NCBI GenBank assembly: GCA_964559835.1
Contig: CAZLJE010000009.1
Span: forward strand, 1-64,000
Reading direction: 5' to 3'
Length of the DNA: 64,000 nt
DNA from: DAISJI01 sp964559835
GTDB taxonomy: Bacteria > Acidobacteriota > Terriglobia > Terriglobales > Acidobacteriaceae
Shown: positions 17,053-25,184 of the stretch, in pieces
How the letters are laid out: each line of letters starts with the position of its first letter
How positions within the stretch are numbered: the first letter of the stretch is position 1
Notes under the pieces: generated by a model
Database searches by the model: none
Told to the model about the DNA's origin: nothing
The model's input: the letters and a program-made list of their open reading frames with translations, nothing else
Program-made: the position numbers and the translations under genes

Positions 17053-17454
17053 TTATTCGACTCCTAGCGGGGATTTCCCGTGTTTCTGTTGCTGCTCCGC
17101 GATGTATTCGCGGATGTAATCGGGCGTGTCTTCCGGAAGTGGTTTGCCCGCGAAGTGCGCCGCCCAGGCGCGGCCCGCGATTTCGGCGCTCGTGGTGCGT
17201 TCCTCGATCTCGCGCATCAGTTCTTCGTCTTCCGCGCGCTCGACGCGCTCCGGCTCAGGTTCGGGCTTGCGGCTGTGTTCGCGTTCGGGATAATCAACGG
17301 CCCGCGCGCGCGTGTCGTGTCCTTCCAAGCGGGCCAGCAGCGTAATCAATCGCGTGCGCTGCGGATCGCCCGGAGCGAGCGCCGCGATTTGCTCTTGGTA
17401 GAGTTCACGCAGCGCCCGCTTGGACGTGGGCTTTTTGTATGAAGCGCGGGGCAT
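17053..17454 (-). CDS. hypothetical protein, charged
   Basis: 133 residues with a basic N-terminus (MPRASYKKPTSKRALRELYQ) and a very acidic centre (EPERVERAEDEELMREIEER). Its ATG overlaps the stop of the preceding gene by one base (TGATG). Charge distribution suits a small nucleic-acid-binding or packaging accessory protein, but that is only a guess. Confidence 0.55.
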   Translation of the reverse strand: MPRASYKKPTSKRALRELYQEQIAALAPGDPQRTRLITLLARLEGHDTRARAVDYPEREHSRKPEPEPERVERAEDEELMREIEERTTSAEIAGRAWAAHFAGKPLPEDTPDYIREYIAEQQQKHGKSPLGVE

Positions 17455-17672
17455 CAGTCGTCACTCCCGCGTACGTGTCGAATCAGAAGCGACAGCAGCG
17501 CCGCCACTTCTCTCGCCTTCGCGAGATGTTCCGGGCTTGGCTCGTCAATCACGGTTGTGCCGTCCAGAAACATCGCGGGCGCGGCGAGTTCGGCTTCGGG
17601 TGTTCCACGGTGCTCGCGCTTCCAACGCGCGCACGCCGCAGTTGCTTGCGCTCGCAGTTCAGGTGTCGTCAT
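17454..17672 (-). CDS. small hypothetical protein
   Basis: 72 residues, MTTPELRAQATAACARWKRE onward, mostly helical. AGGAG precedes ATG 17672, and the gene sits directly after the 532-residue gene. Third gene of the operon. Function unknown. Confidence 0.55.
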   Translation of the reverse strand: MTTPELRAQATAACARWKREHRGTPEAELAAPAMFLDGTTVIDEPSPEHLAKAREVAALLSLLIRHVRGSDD

Positions 17673-19271
17673 TTATTCGGCTCCTAGAAAATCACGGATC
17701 ACTTTGAAACCAGCTCCCGCCGCAGTTCCACTCAGTGCGCCGCCCAGGACGAGCTTGCCCGCCTTTGTGACGAGCTGACCGCGCCGCGCTGCCTTCACTG
17801 CCGTTGCGAGTGCATCGTGATAGCTGTCGTAATCGCTCCCGAACAGGGCCTTGGCCGCGTCGCCGCGCCGCTCGAACCGCTTCAGCGCATCAGCCCAATC
17901 CGTCGCGCCGTTTGACGTAGAGCGTTCGAGCATGTCTTTGAACACGCCGTCTCGGACGGTCTGCACTTCGTCGGGCTTGAAATCCTTCAAGTACGAACTG
18001 ACAACGGTTGCGTCGGTTGATGGATAGGACAGCTTGCGAATGGCCGCTTCAGGCGTCTTCGCTTGGAACAGCGACTTTGCAGGCCCACGCGTTTGGTTGT
18101 TCACCACGTCGGCGTAATCCTTCGCGGCGCTCTGTAGCTCGCCTGCGGCTGCGGGGCCGGAAGTTTCAGACACAGCGGAGTACATGTCGCTGTCGAGCGC
18201 GGACTTGATTTGCTTAAGCAGGCGCGATACGTCTCCCGTCGCGCTGCCGTTTCGCGCCGCCGCGTCCGCGCGAGTGATTTGGGAGTTGAGCTGGTCACGG
18301 ACAGCGGCGAGCTGTTGCGCGTTGAACGTCTTATCCGGATCGCTCAGTTCAGACGCGACGTTGCGGACAATGTCGAGCTGCGGATCGCGGAGACTCTCAA
18401 GTCCGCCTGACTCCGCGCCGATGTTCTTCGTGATGTCGGCCAGCGTGGAGTTCAGGTTCTTCGCGTCGCCCAGCTTGAGCGAAAAGTTATCTGGGATCGC
18501 CGCCGCTTTTGCTGTGCCCACAGCCGCGCCTGCCTCTTGCTTCACGCGCGCCGCCGCAGCTTGTGCCGCTTCGCCCGCGTCGGCTTGCGAAGGCCCGTTC
18601 TTTAGAAGCTCCGGCAAGTTCACCGCGTTCTTTCCACGGAGGATGCCAGCAATTGATTCGAACAGCTCTGGTAAGCCAGACACGAAGGATGCTGCGCCCG
18701 CCGCTGTTGTGGCGTCGTTGAACACTTGGCTTCCCGCCGCTTCCGCGTCGTCTTTTGGTTGCAGCGCCGCGTTCACCTTAGCTTGCGTGTCCTTGCTGGA
18801 TTGCGGCGCGACGGCCTTTGCGAGCTTGGGGCCGACGCCGAGTGTCGCCACATCCGGCAGGTTCAGAACTGCCGATGCAGCGGCCTTCGCCGCGCCCTTG
18901 TAGTTGCCCGTAATCGTGTCAGGATCAATGGACGCCTCATACTCACCAGGCGCCCCAGGCCCACCATTCGGGCCGATAATATCGCTGTAACGCTGGCGTT
19001 TCGCGTCATCGTTCAGGATGGCGTTCGGCGGCGCGGGCATTGGAGGAGGTGCGAGCTGGAAACCGCCTGTGGCAAGCGCGTCGTGTACTTTGTCGAGAGG
19101 TACGACACCGCGCCTGCCGTCCGATGCGATGAGTTCCTGCCCGACCTTGAAACCGTTCCGGACAGCATCACCAACGCTGGCGTTAGGAACGTCCCCGATG
19201 CGGCCATCGGGCGCAATCATGGTCGTCGTGGTGTTCGTCGAAATTGACGGAGTGACAATCGGTGTGGACAT
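17673..19271 (-). CDS. large Ala-rich phage-like protein (532 aa)
   Basis: The N-terminus contains two APDG/ASDG repeat units (IAPDGRIGDVPNASVGDAVR and LIASDGRRGVVPLDKVHDAL, about residues 18-68), a module I associate with phage-like elements of Acidobacteriota. The middle is long, Ala-rich and helical with coiled-coil character (about 140-460). The C-terminus is hydrophobic and Gly/Ala-rich (LVLGGALSGTAAGAGFKVI). The shape fits a virion-internal or membrane-interacting ejection protein more than an enzyme; this is inference. It follows the 569-residue gene after three bases. Confidence 0.65.
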   Translation of the reverse strand: MSTPIVTPSISTNTTTTMIAPDGRIGDVPNASVGDAVRNGFKVGQELIASDGRRGVVPLDKVHDALATGGFQLAPPPMPAPPNAILNDDAKRQRYSDIIGPNGGPGAPGEYEASIDPDTITGNYKGAAKAAASAVLNLPDVATLGVGPKLAKAVAPQSSKDTQAKVNAALQPKDDAEAAGSQVFNDATTAAGAASFVSGLPELFESIAGILRGKNAVNLPELLKNGPSQADAGEAAQAAAARVKQEAGAAVGTAKAAAIPDNFSLKLGDAKNLNSTLADITKNIGAESGGLESLRDPQLDIVRNVASELSDPDKTFNAQQLAAVRDQLNSQITRADAAARNGSATGDVSRLLKQIKSALDSDMYSAVSETSGPAAAGELQSAAKDYADVVNNQTRGPAKSLFQAKTPEAAIRKLSYPSTDATVVSSYLKDFKPDEVQTVRDGVFKDMLERSTSNGATDWADALKRFERRGDAAKALFGSDYDSYHDALATAVKAARRGQLVTKAGKLVLGGALSGTAAGAGFKVIRDFLGAE

Positions 19272-19274
19272 GGT

Positions 19275-20984
19275 TTACTTCAGCCTCCCGCCAAACCGCG
19301 CGAACGGATCGTCGCTGCTGCTGTTCTGCCGTGGCTGCGCGGACTGTTGCTGCTGCGCGGGTGAGTTCTGCGGAGTTGAGCCGCCGAATTGACGGAGGAG
19401 GTAACGGTTGCCGCCAATCATTTCGGCTTTGCGGTTTCCGAGCAGGTTCCGGAGCGTGTCAGCGGTTGATTTCACCTGATCCTTACTGAAGCCCACGTTA
19501 AACAGGTCTTGCGCCTGCTTCAGCTTCGCATCCGACGTGCCGCTGCCCGTGCCTCCACCCTGAAGGATTTTGGCGACTTGATCCGCGACTTCGGTAATCG
19601 CGCCTTTGTATGCCGCGATGTTTGGATCGCCGCTTTCGAGGTTTGCCCACTGCTGCGTTTTATTCAGAGCGGGGAAGTTCGTGCGCGAGATGCCGTCGCT
19701 CATGGCGACGAGCGCGCCCAGGTTGCCGCTTTTGTTGTCGCTGCCCGTCAGGGAGTTCAGATAGCGGAGCGTGTTCTGCGTCTGCGGCGACGTGGCGAAT
19801 TTATAGTCGGAACTCGCTTGCGCTATATCGAAGGGTTTGCCCGTTTTTTCCAAGCTGTACCTGTTCGCGGCTTCCAGCGTCGCGCCGTAGGTGCTGCCGC
19901 GCTTGCTTAACTGGCTCGGGTCAATCGTGCCTTCAACGAGGCCGACAGGTAACGAAGCCGCGTCCCACGTTCCGTCAGGGGCTTTCCCGCTGACGCGGCG
20001 CGTAGCTGCCTCAATTGCGGCCTTCTGCCTGTCGTGTGCATCGAAAAACGCCATCGTGTTTTTTGCTTCAGCGATTCGCGCGTCAAACCGTTGAAGCATT
20101 TCCGCTTTGTCTTTGCGCCAGTCGGGGACGGTCGCGTTAAACAGGTCTTTGTGTGCCTGCAAATTGGCGAGCTGTGCGGTCACGGCTTTGGGCGTGAATG
20201 GTTCCGAGAAGATGCGCGCGGCGCTATCGAGAGCGTTAATTTTCTGCTCAGGAGTAAGCGCGTTGTAATCGTCGGACGTGAACGCGGGGAGTCCGTTCGC
20301 CTGACGCAGCTTGTTCACGGTTTCCAGATTGCCTGCCGCGCGGTCTAACGAAAACGTATAGGCCTTGCCGTTCATCTGCACGGTTGTGGTGTGCGGGAAC
20401 TGTCCACCCGGCGACTTCGCGGCCACAGCGGCGAGCTGTGTCATGGCCGATGTGCCGTCGTCGGTCGTGTCAGAAATTGAAACCAGCGGTAAGCCCAACT
20501 GGTGGAAAGTTTGCATCGTCTGGCGCGCGGCTTCGTCGTGCTGCGCTGCCAGCTCGTCTGGCAGGTGCCGCAGGTGGTATTCGTCGGCTGCGGCCTGAGC
20601 CACGTTCTTGGCGGCTTGCGCGGTCAGGAAACGTACGGATGCGGCTTGCGTCTGGTTTCGCGCAGTCCGGACAGCCGCAGCAGCGCGCGGTTCGATTCCG
20701 CCCTGCACCGCGCCAGGAATGCCGCCTTCGGCCAGTCCCTCAATGAATGACTTCAGGCGACCGAGTACCCCGGGCCGAAAGTTCGGCTGCGCGGGCGTCG
20801 GCTGCCCAAGGTCGGGCGGCGCGGACGGCGGCAGTGACGATATCGGCGGCGCGGCAACGTCGGGCGTCGGCGCGGATGGTGTTCGAACAGGTTGGGTGTC
20901 GTTCGGCTGTGCGCTGGATACGTCGGCGGGTGCAACGGCGCTTATGTCGGGGGACGAGGTATCGTCGATTGGTTCAGGCATGGT
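19275..20984 (-). CDS. large Pro/Ala/Gln-rich phage-like protein (569 aa)
   Basis: Starts MPEPIDDTSSPD at ATG 20984 with GAAAG upstream; the frame is open to 21143 but the added residues look non-coding. About 95 Pro/Ala/Ser-rich residues are followed by a long helical region (AAAAVRTARNQTQAASVRFL; about 110-560) and a low-complexity Gln/Ser tail (PAQQQQSAQPRQNSSSDDP) ending in FARFGGRLK. First gene of the minus operon. With the next gene it makes up most of the element's coding mass. No enzyme motif is seen. Possibly a virion-associated or scaffold-type protein. Confidence 0.65.
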   Translation of the reverse strand, partial: TMPEPIDDTSSPDISAVAPADVSSAQPNDTQPVRTPSAPTPDVAAPPISSLPPSAPPDLGQPTPAQPNFRPGVLGRLKSFIEGLAEGGIPGAVQGGIEPRAAAAVRTARNQTQAASVRFLTAQAAKNVAQAAADEYHLRHLPDELAAQHDEAARQTMQTFHQLGLPLVSISDTTDDGTSAMTQLAAVAAKSPGGQFPHTTTVQMNGKAYTFSLDRAAGNLETVNKLRQANGLPAFTSDDYNALTPEQKINALDSAARIFSEPFTPKAVTAQLANLQAHKDLFNATVPDWRKDKAEMLQRFDARIAEAKNTMAFFDAHDRQKAAIEAATRRVSGKAPDGTWDAASLPVGLVEGTIDPSQLSKRGSTYGATLEAANRYSLEKTGKPFDIAQASSDYKFATSPQTQNTLRYLNSLTGSDNKSGNLGALVAMSDGISRTNFPALNKTQQWANLESGDPNIAAYKGAITEVADQVAKILQGGGTGSGTSDAKLKQAQDLFNVGFSKDQVKSTADTLRNLLGNRKAEMIGGNRYLLRQFGGSTPQNSPAQQQQSAQPRQNSSSDDPFARFGGRLK

Positions 20985-21202
20985 TCTTTCGGGGTTCCTT
21001 CTGGAGAAAAAAGAGCGGCGGGGCGCGCTCAAAGGTGCGGAGGAGAGGGCAGGGTGGGGCGCGATGCAGGAGCCTATTCGAGCAGCGCGCCTTCTCTCTC
21101 CCCCTAAGGTATAAGGACGCATAGATCGCCGGAAATCGGCCACTGCTTTTGGAGAAAATCTCTTCGTCGTCCGCGCGGCTGTCGCGCCCAGACTCCCACG
21201 GG

Positions 21203-21623
21203 GTCGGACGAGCGCGCGGAGGACGTTAGAGCGTTTCGGCGGGTTGAGGGCTGCTGGATTTTCGGCCGCGCGTCAGCGGGCAACTCTGCGCGAACGCGGG
21301 TACGTTTACGCGAACAGATTCGGGGACCGAACAGGTAGCGGCGTCCGAGCGCGTCCGGGCAGTGTCCGGGCCGTCTGTGTCCGAGCGCTATGCATAGGCA
21401 CGGGCCCGCAGCCCCCTGGATGAAGGGAGCGGGCCGTAATGCATATGTCCTATTCTGTCTGGGGGGTATATATAAAGGGGGGCGGACGCCGGACAAATGT
21501 GGTTAACCTGTTCGGAATCAATAACTTCGGGCGTCCGAGTGGGGTCGGACGGATTTTGGCAAAATCGTGGTTAAGCCCTTGATGGCGTTGGGCTTAAGTC
21601 TATCCGGACGCCGTTCGGACGCT
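21203..21623. repeat. cluster of ~10 iterated CGTCCGA-type sites
   Basis: A 10-mer close to gcgtccgagc or its complement occurs at 21204, 21341, 21351, 21362, 21377, 21481/21486, 21531, 21544, 21603 and 21614. Two are adjacent head to tail (21341-21360). The cluster lies in the ~1.1 kb without convincing genes (20985-22138) between the divergent minus operon and the HIRAN gene; GGGGGGTATATATAAAGGGG and the palindromic words tatgcata/atgcatat lie inside. The layout fits replication iterons or an array of regulator sites. Confidence 0.6.
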
Positions 21624-21909
21624 TCCACGGCCCTTTGTTTTCAACAGCGCGGTCGGGAAGCCGTAATTTCGAGCCTAGCCGTACCACTGCGGCGAGCCCG
21701 TTGGGGCAATCCCCCCCCACCCCCTTGCCGGATTTGAAAGCAACCTTACCCTAAGCTGCTCGCTTTCAGTGGCTTACGCGGTAAGGCGCGCGGCGGTCGT
21801 GGGATTCCAGGCAGTTCTTAGGCTTCGGGCGCGTCGGCGGTTGGGGGAATCGTCGTGTTTTCAGTGGGTTGCGCGGGTATCGGCGCGGATCGGGTACGTT
21901 GTTCGCCCT

Positions 21910-21931
21910 CTGATACCGGAGCGCGTGATAC
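21910..21931 (+). promoter_or_regulatory. third TGATACC pair, mid-element
   Basis: TGATACC at 21910-21916 and 21925-21931, the same word as near both att sites. It lies in the control region about 210 bases upstream of the HIRAN gene. Confidence 0.45.
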
Positions 21932-21995
21932 CAAGCGGCGCGTAAACTTCTGAAAAAACAGCCATTAATGAGAGTGCGCCATTCTCCGCCAGATA

Positions 21996-22039
21996 GTAGT
22001 GTCACTACCAAAAAGGCGCTTCCGTGTCAAATGTGACAC
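21996..22039. promoter_or_regulatory. two palindromic GTGTCAC-type operators before HIRAN gene
   Basis: gtagtgtcactac (21996-22008) is a perfect odd palindrome around a central T, and gtgtcaaatgtgacac (22024-22039) has 6-bp arms GTGTCA/TGACAC. They share the GTGTCAC word with the palindrome at 25166-25184. They sit 100-145 bases before ATG 22139. Likely sites for an element repressor or the excisionase-like HTH. Confidence 0.5.
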
Positions 22040-22138
22040 ACTGGTGATACTTGCGAACGCGCCCGCTTAGGGCTTTTGTTATTCAGTTTTTGTCGTAAAC
22101 TTGCGATTCTCCGAACAGCTTTAAGGAACGTGACCGCC

Positions 22139-22645
22139 ATGTTGTGGTTTGTCCTCATCGCCGCCGTGCTGTACATCCTCGTAAAAATTGGCGGAGCGCT
22201 CACCACAAACCAACGCTCATCGGGCGCTGTTGCAATTCAGCATTCAGCGGGCGTGGAGTGGATGTTCCACACGAAAGTTGTCGGAGTGTCGCATCGCAAC
22301 CAAGATCGCCACAGTCGTCAGAAGATCATTCGGGAGCATTGTTGCGAGGGCCAGCGCGTCCGGTTGGTGCCCGAACCAAACAACAAATTCGATTCAAACG
22401 CAATCAGCGTGTGGACAGACGGCGGACTCCAGATAGGTTACTTGAACGCAAACCTCGCGCGGATCGCTACAGAGAAACATGAAGTCGAAGATTTGATCGC
22501 AGAAATTTCAGCCGTGACGGGCGGCGGGTACAAAACATCGGGCGTGAATCTGCGAATCGGAAAGGCGAAACGCGCAGCCGCTCCAACTCACGCGCTCGTT
22601 CACGCACAAAACATCTCAAGTCCCGATGATGATGAGCCGTTCTAA
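22139..22645 (+). CDS. membrane-anchored HIRAN domain protein
   Basis: 168 residues. An N-terminal membrane helix (MLWFVLIAAVLYILVKIGGA) precedes a HIRAN domain (about residues 40-120): FHTKVVGVSHRNQ, VRLVPEPNNKFDSNAISVW, LQIGYLNANLARIA, with the conserved P-x-N-x-x-D-x-x-A-I/V core. HIRAN domains bind DNA ends and stalled-fork structures and are usually fused to helicases or nucleases; a membrane-tethered form is unusual. ATG 22139 has AAGGAA upstream; the frame is open to 22076. Confidence 0.75.
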   Translation: MLWFVLIAAVLYILVKIGGALTTNQRSSGAVAIQHSAGVEWMFHTKVVGVSHRNQDRHSRQKIIREHCCEGQRVRLVPEPNNKFDSNAISVWTDGGLQIGYLNANLARIATEKHEVEDLIAEISAVTGGGYKTSGVNLRIGKAKRAAAPTHALVHAQNISSPDDDEPF

Positions 22646-22675
22646 ACATCGAAGGGTCATGGAACGTCGGAGTGA

Positions 22676-22942
22676 ATGATGAGCGACAATGAACCGCGCA
22701 TCGAGCGGATCGAATTTATACGTTTGGCGGAAGGCTGGCACCACTTCGGGGATAAGTGCGAGGACTGCAACAACCAGGCTGAGTTTTCTTATGGCATCTG
22801 GTGCTCCCGCGAATTGGACACGAGCCCGGATTCTGATGGCGCGCTGTGTGGTGCGTGCGCTGCCGTCATACTGCTTCAGGAATCATGTGTACAGAAGGTG
22901 CTCCTTGAGAAACGCGGACTTGCAGTGCGCGCGGTTCGCTGA
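22676..22942 (+). CDS. small cysteine-rich protein
   Basis: 88 residues from ATG 22676 (ATG 22679 also possible). KCEDCNNQAEF and LCGACAAVI give two CxxC pairs with an extra Cys in WCSRE, so probably a zinc-binding fold. It lies 30 bases after the HIRAN gene on the same strand. Its 3' end overlaps the 3' end of the convergent minus gene by 67 bases. Confidence 0.5.
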   Translation: MMSDNEPRIERIEFIRLAEGWHHFGDKCEDCNNQAEFSYGIWCSRELDTSPDSDGALCGACAAVILLQESCVQKVLLEKRGLAVRAVR

Positions 22943-23766
22943 TGGCGGTCAGCGCCACCCCAATATTGTGTGTCCCGCGTCCATACGTCTCGGTACGCCG
23001 CGACAGCATCTGCAAGGCGCTGCTTGAAACCTAGCCGCATCGCCTTGTTCAACGTCTCGAAAACCTCAATGACATGAATGTGGCCGGACACCAGAGCAGT
23101 GTCCACCCAATGAAGCGACGGTTCACCGAATGTCAACATGTCTCCATCGCGTTCGATGTGCGCGGCCACTCCTTCGGGCGCGCCGTGGTGGACGGAGGCC
23201 GCGATACTGTAGGGAGTCTCATACTGTGCTAATCGCCCAACTTCTTCGGCCATCTGTCGGAGAGACTTGCGATGCCACTGACGCCTGATGTTCCCATTGC
23301 GGCTTCTCAGGCGTGCTGCGCCACGAACATATCGCTGGCGCAGTCCCGCGACTGATTGTTTATCTACTTTGGCGGCCTTCTCGGGTGAGTCGTGCTTTAG
23401 ACGAACATATCGTTCGTACTGCGAAACTGCGAGAGCGGCGATGTAGTCGTGAACCTCGCGCGGATGCAGTCGTATATACTCGGCCATCACCGCATATTCG
23501 AACATCCCGCGTGCAATGATTAGGCCCCCGAGCCCGCAGCCGTTCCCGACCAGGACAAGCAGATCGTTCAGTGAGCGGGCAGTGGTACGGGCGAACAAAC
23601 GAATCAGGATTTGCGCCTTCGTTCCGTTTTTGTCCTCTCCAGCTTCCAGCATTTCGCTGATTAGAGATTCCAAAGCCTTAATCGCGTCGAACTGCGGCCT
23701 AAGCGATGAATAGACCTTCGGCCATAACTCAGGGCTGCCGAACTCAACTTCCGGTGTCTGTTCCAT
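22876..23766 (-). CDS. DUF5677-like helical protein
   Basis: 296 residues, helical. ARTTARSLNDLLVLVGNGCG followed by LGGLIIARGMFEYAVMAEYI matches the DUF5677 pattern (…G…A..l.R.l.E…..yl), a HEPN-related family. The C-terminal ~25 residues (RHQRTARTASPRFSRST) overlap the convergent gene and may be poorly conserved. It may be a defence or accessory function carried by the element. No RNase motif is clear. Confidence 0.6.
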   Translation of the reverse strand: MEQTPEVEFGSPELWPKVYSSLRPQFDAIKALESLISEMLEAGEDKNGTKAQILIRLFARTTARSLNDLLVLVGNGCGLGGLIIARGMFEYAVMAEYIRLHPREVHDYIAALAVSQYERYVRLKHDSPEKAAKVDKQSVAGLRQRYVRGAARLRSRNGNIRRQWHRKSLRQMAEEVGRLAQYETPYSIAASVHHGAPEGVAAHIERDGDMLTFGEPSLHWVDTALVSGHIHVIEVFETLNKAMRLGFKQRLADAVAAYRDVWTRDTQYWGGADRHQRTARTASPRFSRSTFCTHDS

Positions 23767-23784
23767 GTTTTACTCGCTGTCTGA

Positions 23785-23951
23785 GTTGTTCCGCAACGTG
23801 TTCCCGTGCCTGCGTCCGCGCACTTAAATGGAACACATCTGAACGCCGCAAACAAGTGTTCCGCCACTCCAAACAGTTGCAAACAGGGGATCTTCCAACA
23901 GGGGCGGAACACGCGCGGAACACACATATCTGACAGGGTATTGCGGAACGC
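23785..23951. repeat. iterated GCGGAACAC/GTGTTCCGC sites
   Basis: The word GGAACAC or its complement occurs at 23798, 23830, 23856, 23904, 23915 and, with one change, at 23788 and 23943. Two copies are head to tail with 11-base spacing (23904-23923). They fill the 299-base gap (23767-24065) between the start of the DUF5677-like gene and the end of the sigma-like gene, so they may be operators for the former. Confidence 0.55.
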
Positions 23952-24065
23952 GCTGGTGGGTGTGGTTTCACCACCCACCGCCGTACGCTAGCAGAAATAG
24001 GTAACTAACTCAGACAGGTTGGTTCTTCGGTTTCATCCTCCGCGCATAGTGCGCGGTGACAGTTT

Positions 24066-24908
24066 TTATGCGAGCTGCGCCCGCAGTTGTTCTGTGGCAG
24101 TGTTCAAGTAGCGTCGCGCTGTGCGTTCTGGTATTCCCGTCAGTTGTTCCACGTCTGCCCACGGGCGCGTTTCTCCGTCTTCCGTGTACCGCGCCTCAAA
24201 CACGCGCCGTAGTGGTTCCGGCAATGCAGCGATAGCGCGCTGAATGTCGAGCCCCGGATCAAGTGCTGCGGACGCTTCCGGCCCGCTCCAGCGATCAACG
24301 GCGATAACGCCAGAACCTGCCGCGTCCGTGCCTAACGATTCTGGCTCGAAGTCGCTGCCGTCTTCCGCGTTGGTGACAGCGAGCGACTCACTGCCCTGCT
24401 CCACGCACCATCCGTGTTTTCGCGCGAGGTTGCTCGTCATACAGCCGCGCAGCACCCTGTGTATGTACGCGTGCATCTGAAGTGAATCCCACCCAAACTC
24501 TGCCGCGCGCCGCTCGATTACTTTGCGGTGCTTCAGAAGGTGCAGGCGTCCAAGGGCGCGCAAGTCTTCGCGGTCGTCTGCGCTGCTCGCCCACGTACCC
24601 GCTGCGATGTTCAGGTGAGGAGCGAACCCGAAGGCGATGCGGTCACCGTGCTGGCCGCGCAAGTCAGGATGTGGGCACGCCGGATAACACGTGGGACACA
24701 GCAGAGCGAACTCTACGTTTTCCGGAGGCGGATCGTCCGGGTGAACAGAAGCCCACCACTCCCTCACGATGTATAAGTGCTCGTCACGAATCTCGAACCC
24801 TTGCTCACACCAGCGATAGCGTCGGCGCGGCGCGCCCGCAGCGACAGCCGCAGCCACGATGAAGGGAACGTGCAGTAGCAGAACGAGCAGCTTGAGGATT
24901 GCGTTCAC
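24066..24908 (-). CDS. sigma-70-region-4-like regulatory protein
   Basis: 280 residues, GTG start at 24908 overlapping the TGA of the upstream HTH gene. The C-terminal ~60 residues (IAALPEPLRRVFEARYTEDG then WADVEQLTGIPERTARRYLN) follow the sigma region 4 pattern: L-P-x-x-x-R-x-V-F...HTH. Upstream, HAYIHRVLRGCMTSNLARKH may be a reduced region 2. The N-terminus begins with a hydrophobic stretch (AILKLLVLLLHVPFIVAAAVA) and CPTCYPACPHP, odd for a sigma factor and suggestive of membrane tethering or zinc binding. Likely controls element transcription. Confidence 0.6.
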   Translation of the reverse strand: MNAILKLLVLLLHVPFIVAAAVAAGAPRRRYRWCEQGFEIRDEHLYIVREWWASVHPDDPPPENVEFALLCPTCYPACPHPDLRGQHGDRIAFGFAPHLNIAAGTWASSADDREDLRALGRLHLLKHRKVIERRAAEFGWDSLQMHAYIHRVLRGCMTSNLARKHGWCVEQGSESLAVTNAEDGSDFEPESLGTDAAGSGVIAVDRWSGPEASAALDPGLDIQRAIAALPEPLRRVFEARYTEDGETRPWADVEQLTGIPERTARRYLNTATEQLRAQLA

Positions 24909-25129
24909 CGCGCACCCCGCTCATTAAGCCACTCCACGACGGCGCGCGGATCGAATCGCAGACAAGAGAAGATGCGAAAGGCGGGCAGTCGCCCACGCTT
25001 GACGGCGCGGTACACTGTCAACTTGTCAACGTTGAGAAGCGCGGCCAATTCGGCAGCGGTCAGGGCGCGGTCGGTTTGTGAAAGTCGCTCAATCAGCGAC
25101 GCGGGGTAGGGTGTAGTTGCAGCGGCCAT
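24905..25129 (-). CDS. excisionase-like helix-turn-helix protein
   Basis: 74 residues from ATG 25129 (in-frame GTG 25138 and TTG 25141 also exist; AAGGAT lies near 25145). ALTAAELAALLNVDKLTVYR followed by AVKRGRLPAFRI and FDPRAVVEWLNERGA is the DNA-binding helix-wing of the HTH_17 / excisionase family. Such proteins steer the integrase toward excision or act as repressors. It is coupled to the sigma-like gene by GTGA overlap and preceded by a palindrome at 25166. Confidence 0.8.
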   Translation of the reverse strand: MAAATTPYPASLIERLSQTDRALTAAELAALLNVDKLTVYRAVKRGRLPAFRIFSCLRFDPRAVVEWLNERGAR

Positions 25130-25165
25130 TACGAACACCAATCCTTTTGGGATTGGTTCGCGTTA

Positions 25166-25184
25166 GGCGCGTGTCACACGCGCC
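25166..25184. promoter_or_regulatory. 19-bp perfect palindrome upstream of the excisionase-like gene
   Basis: ggcgcgtgtcacacgcgcc: 9-bp arms around a central C. It lies 36-55 bases before ATG 25129 and contains the GTGTCAC word found at 21996-22039; aggtcacacga follows at 25187. A strong operator candidate; a plain hairpin is the alternative. The rest of 25185-25580 shows no firm gene (a 31-codon plus-strand frame at 25372 is not supported). Confidence 0.5.

Noticed and set aside
21104..22011. Minus-strand ORFs in the element control region (21104-21496, 21766-22011)
   Set aside because: Composition looks non-coding, no ribosome binding sites, and they overlap the iterated sites and palindromes.
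23785..23951. CRISPR array
   Set aside because: The repeated words are only 7-9 bases, occur in both orientations with irregular spacing, and no cas gene is present.
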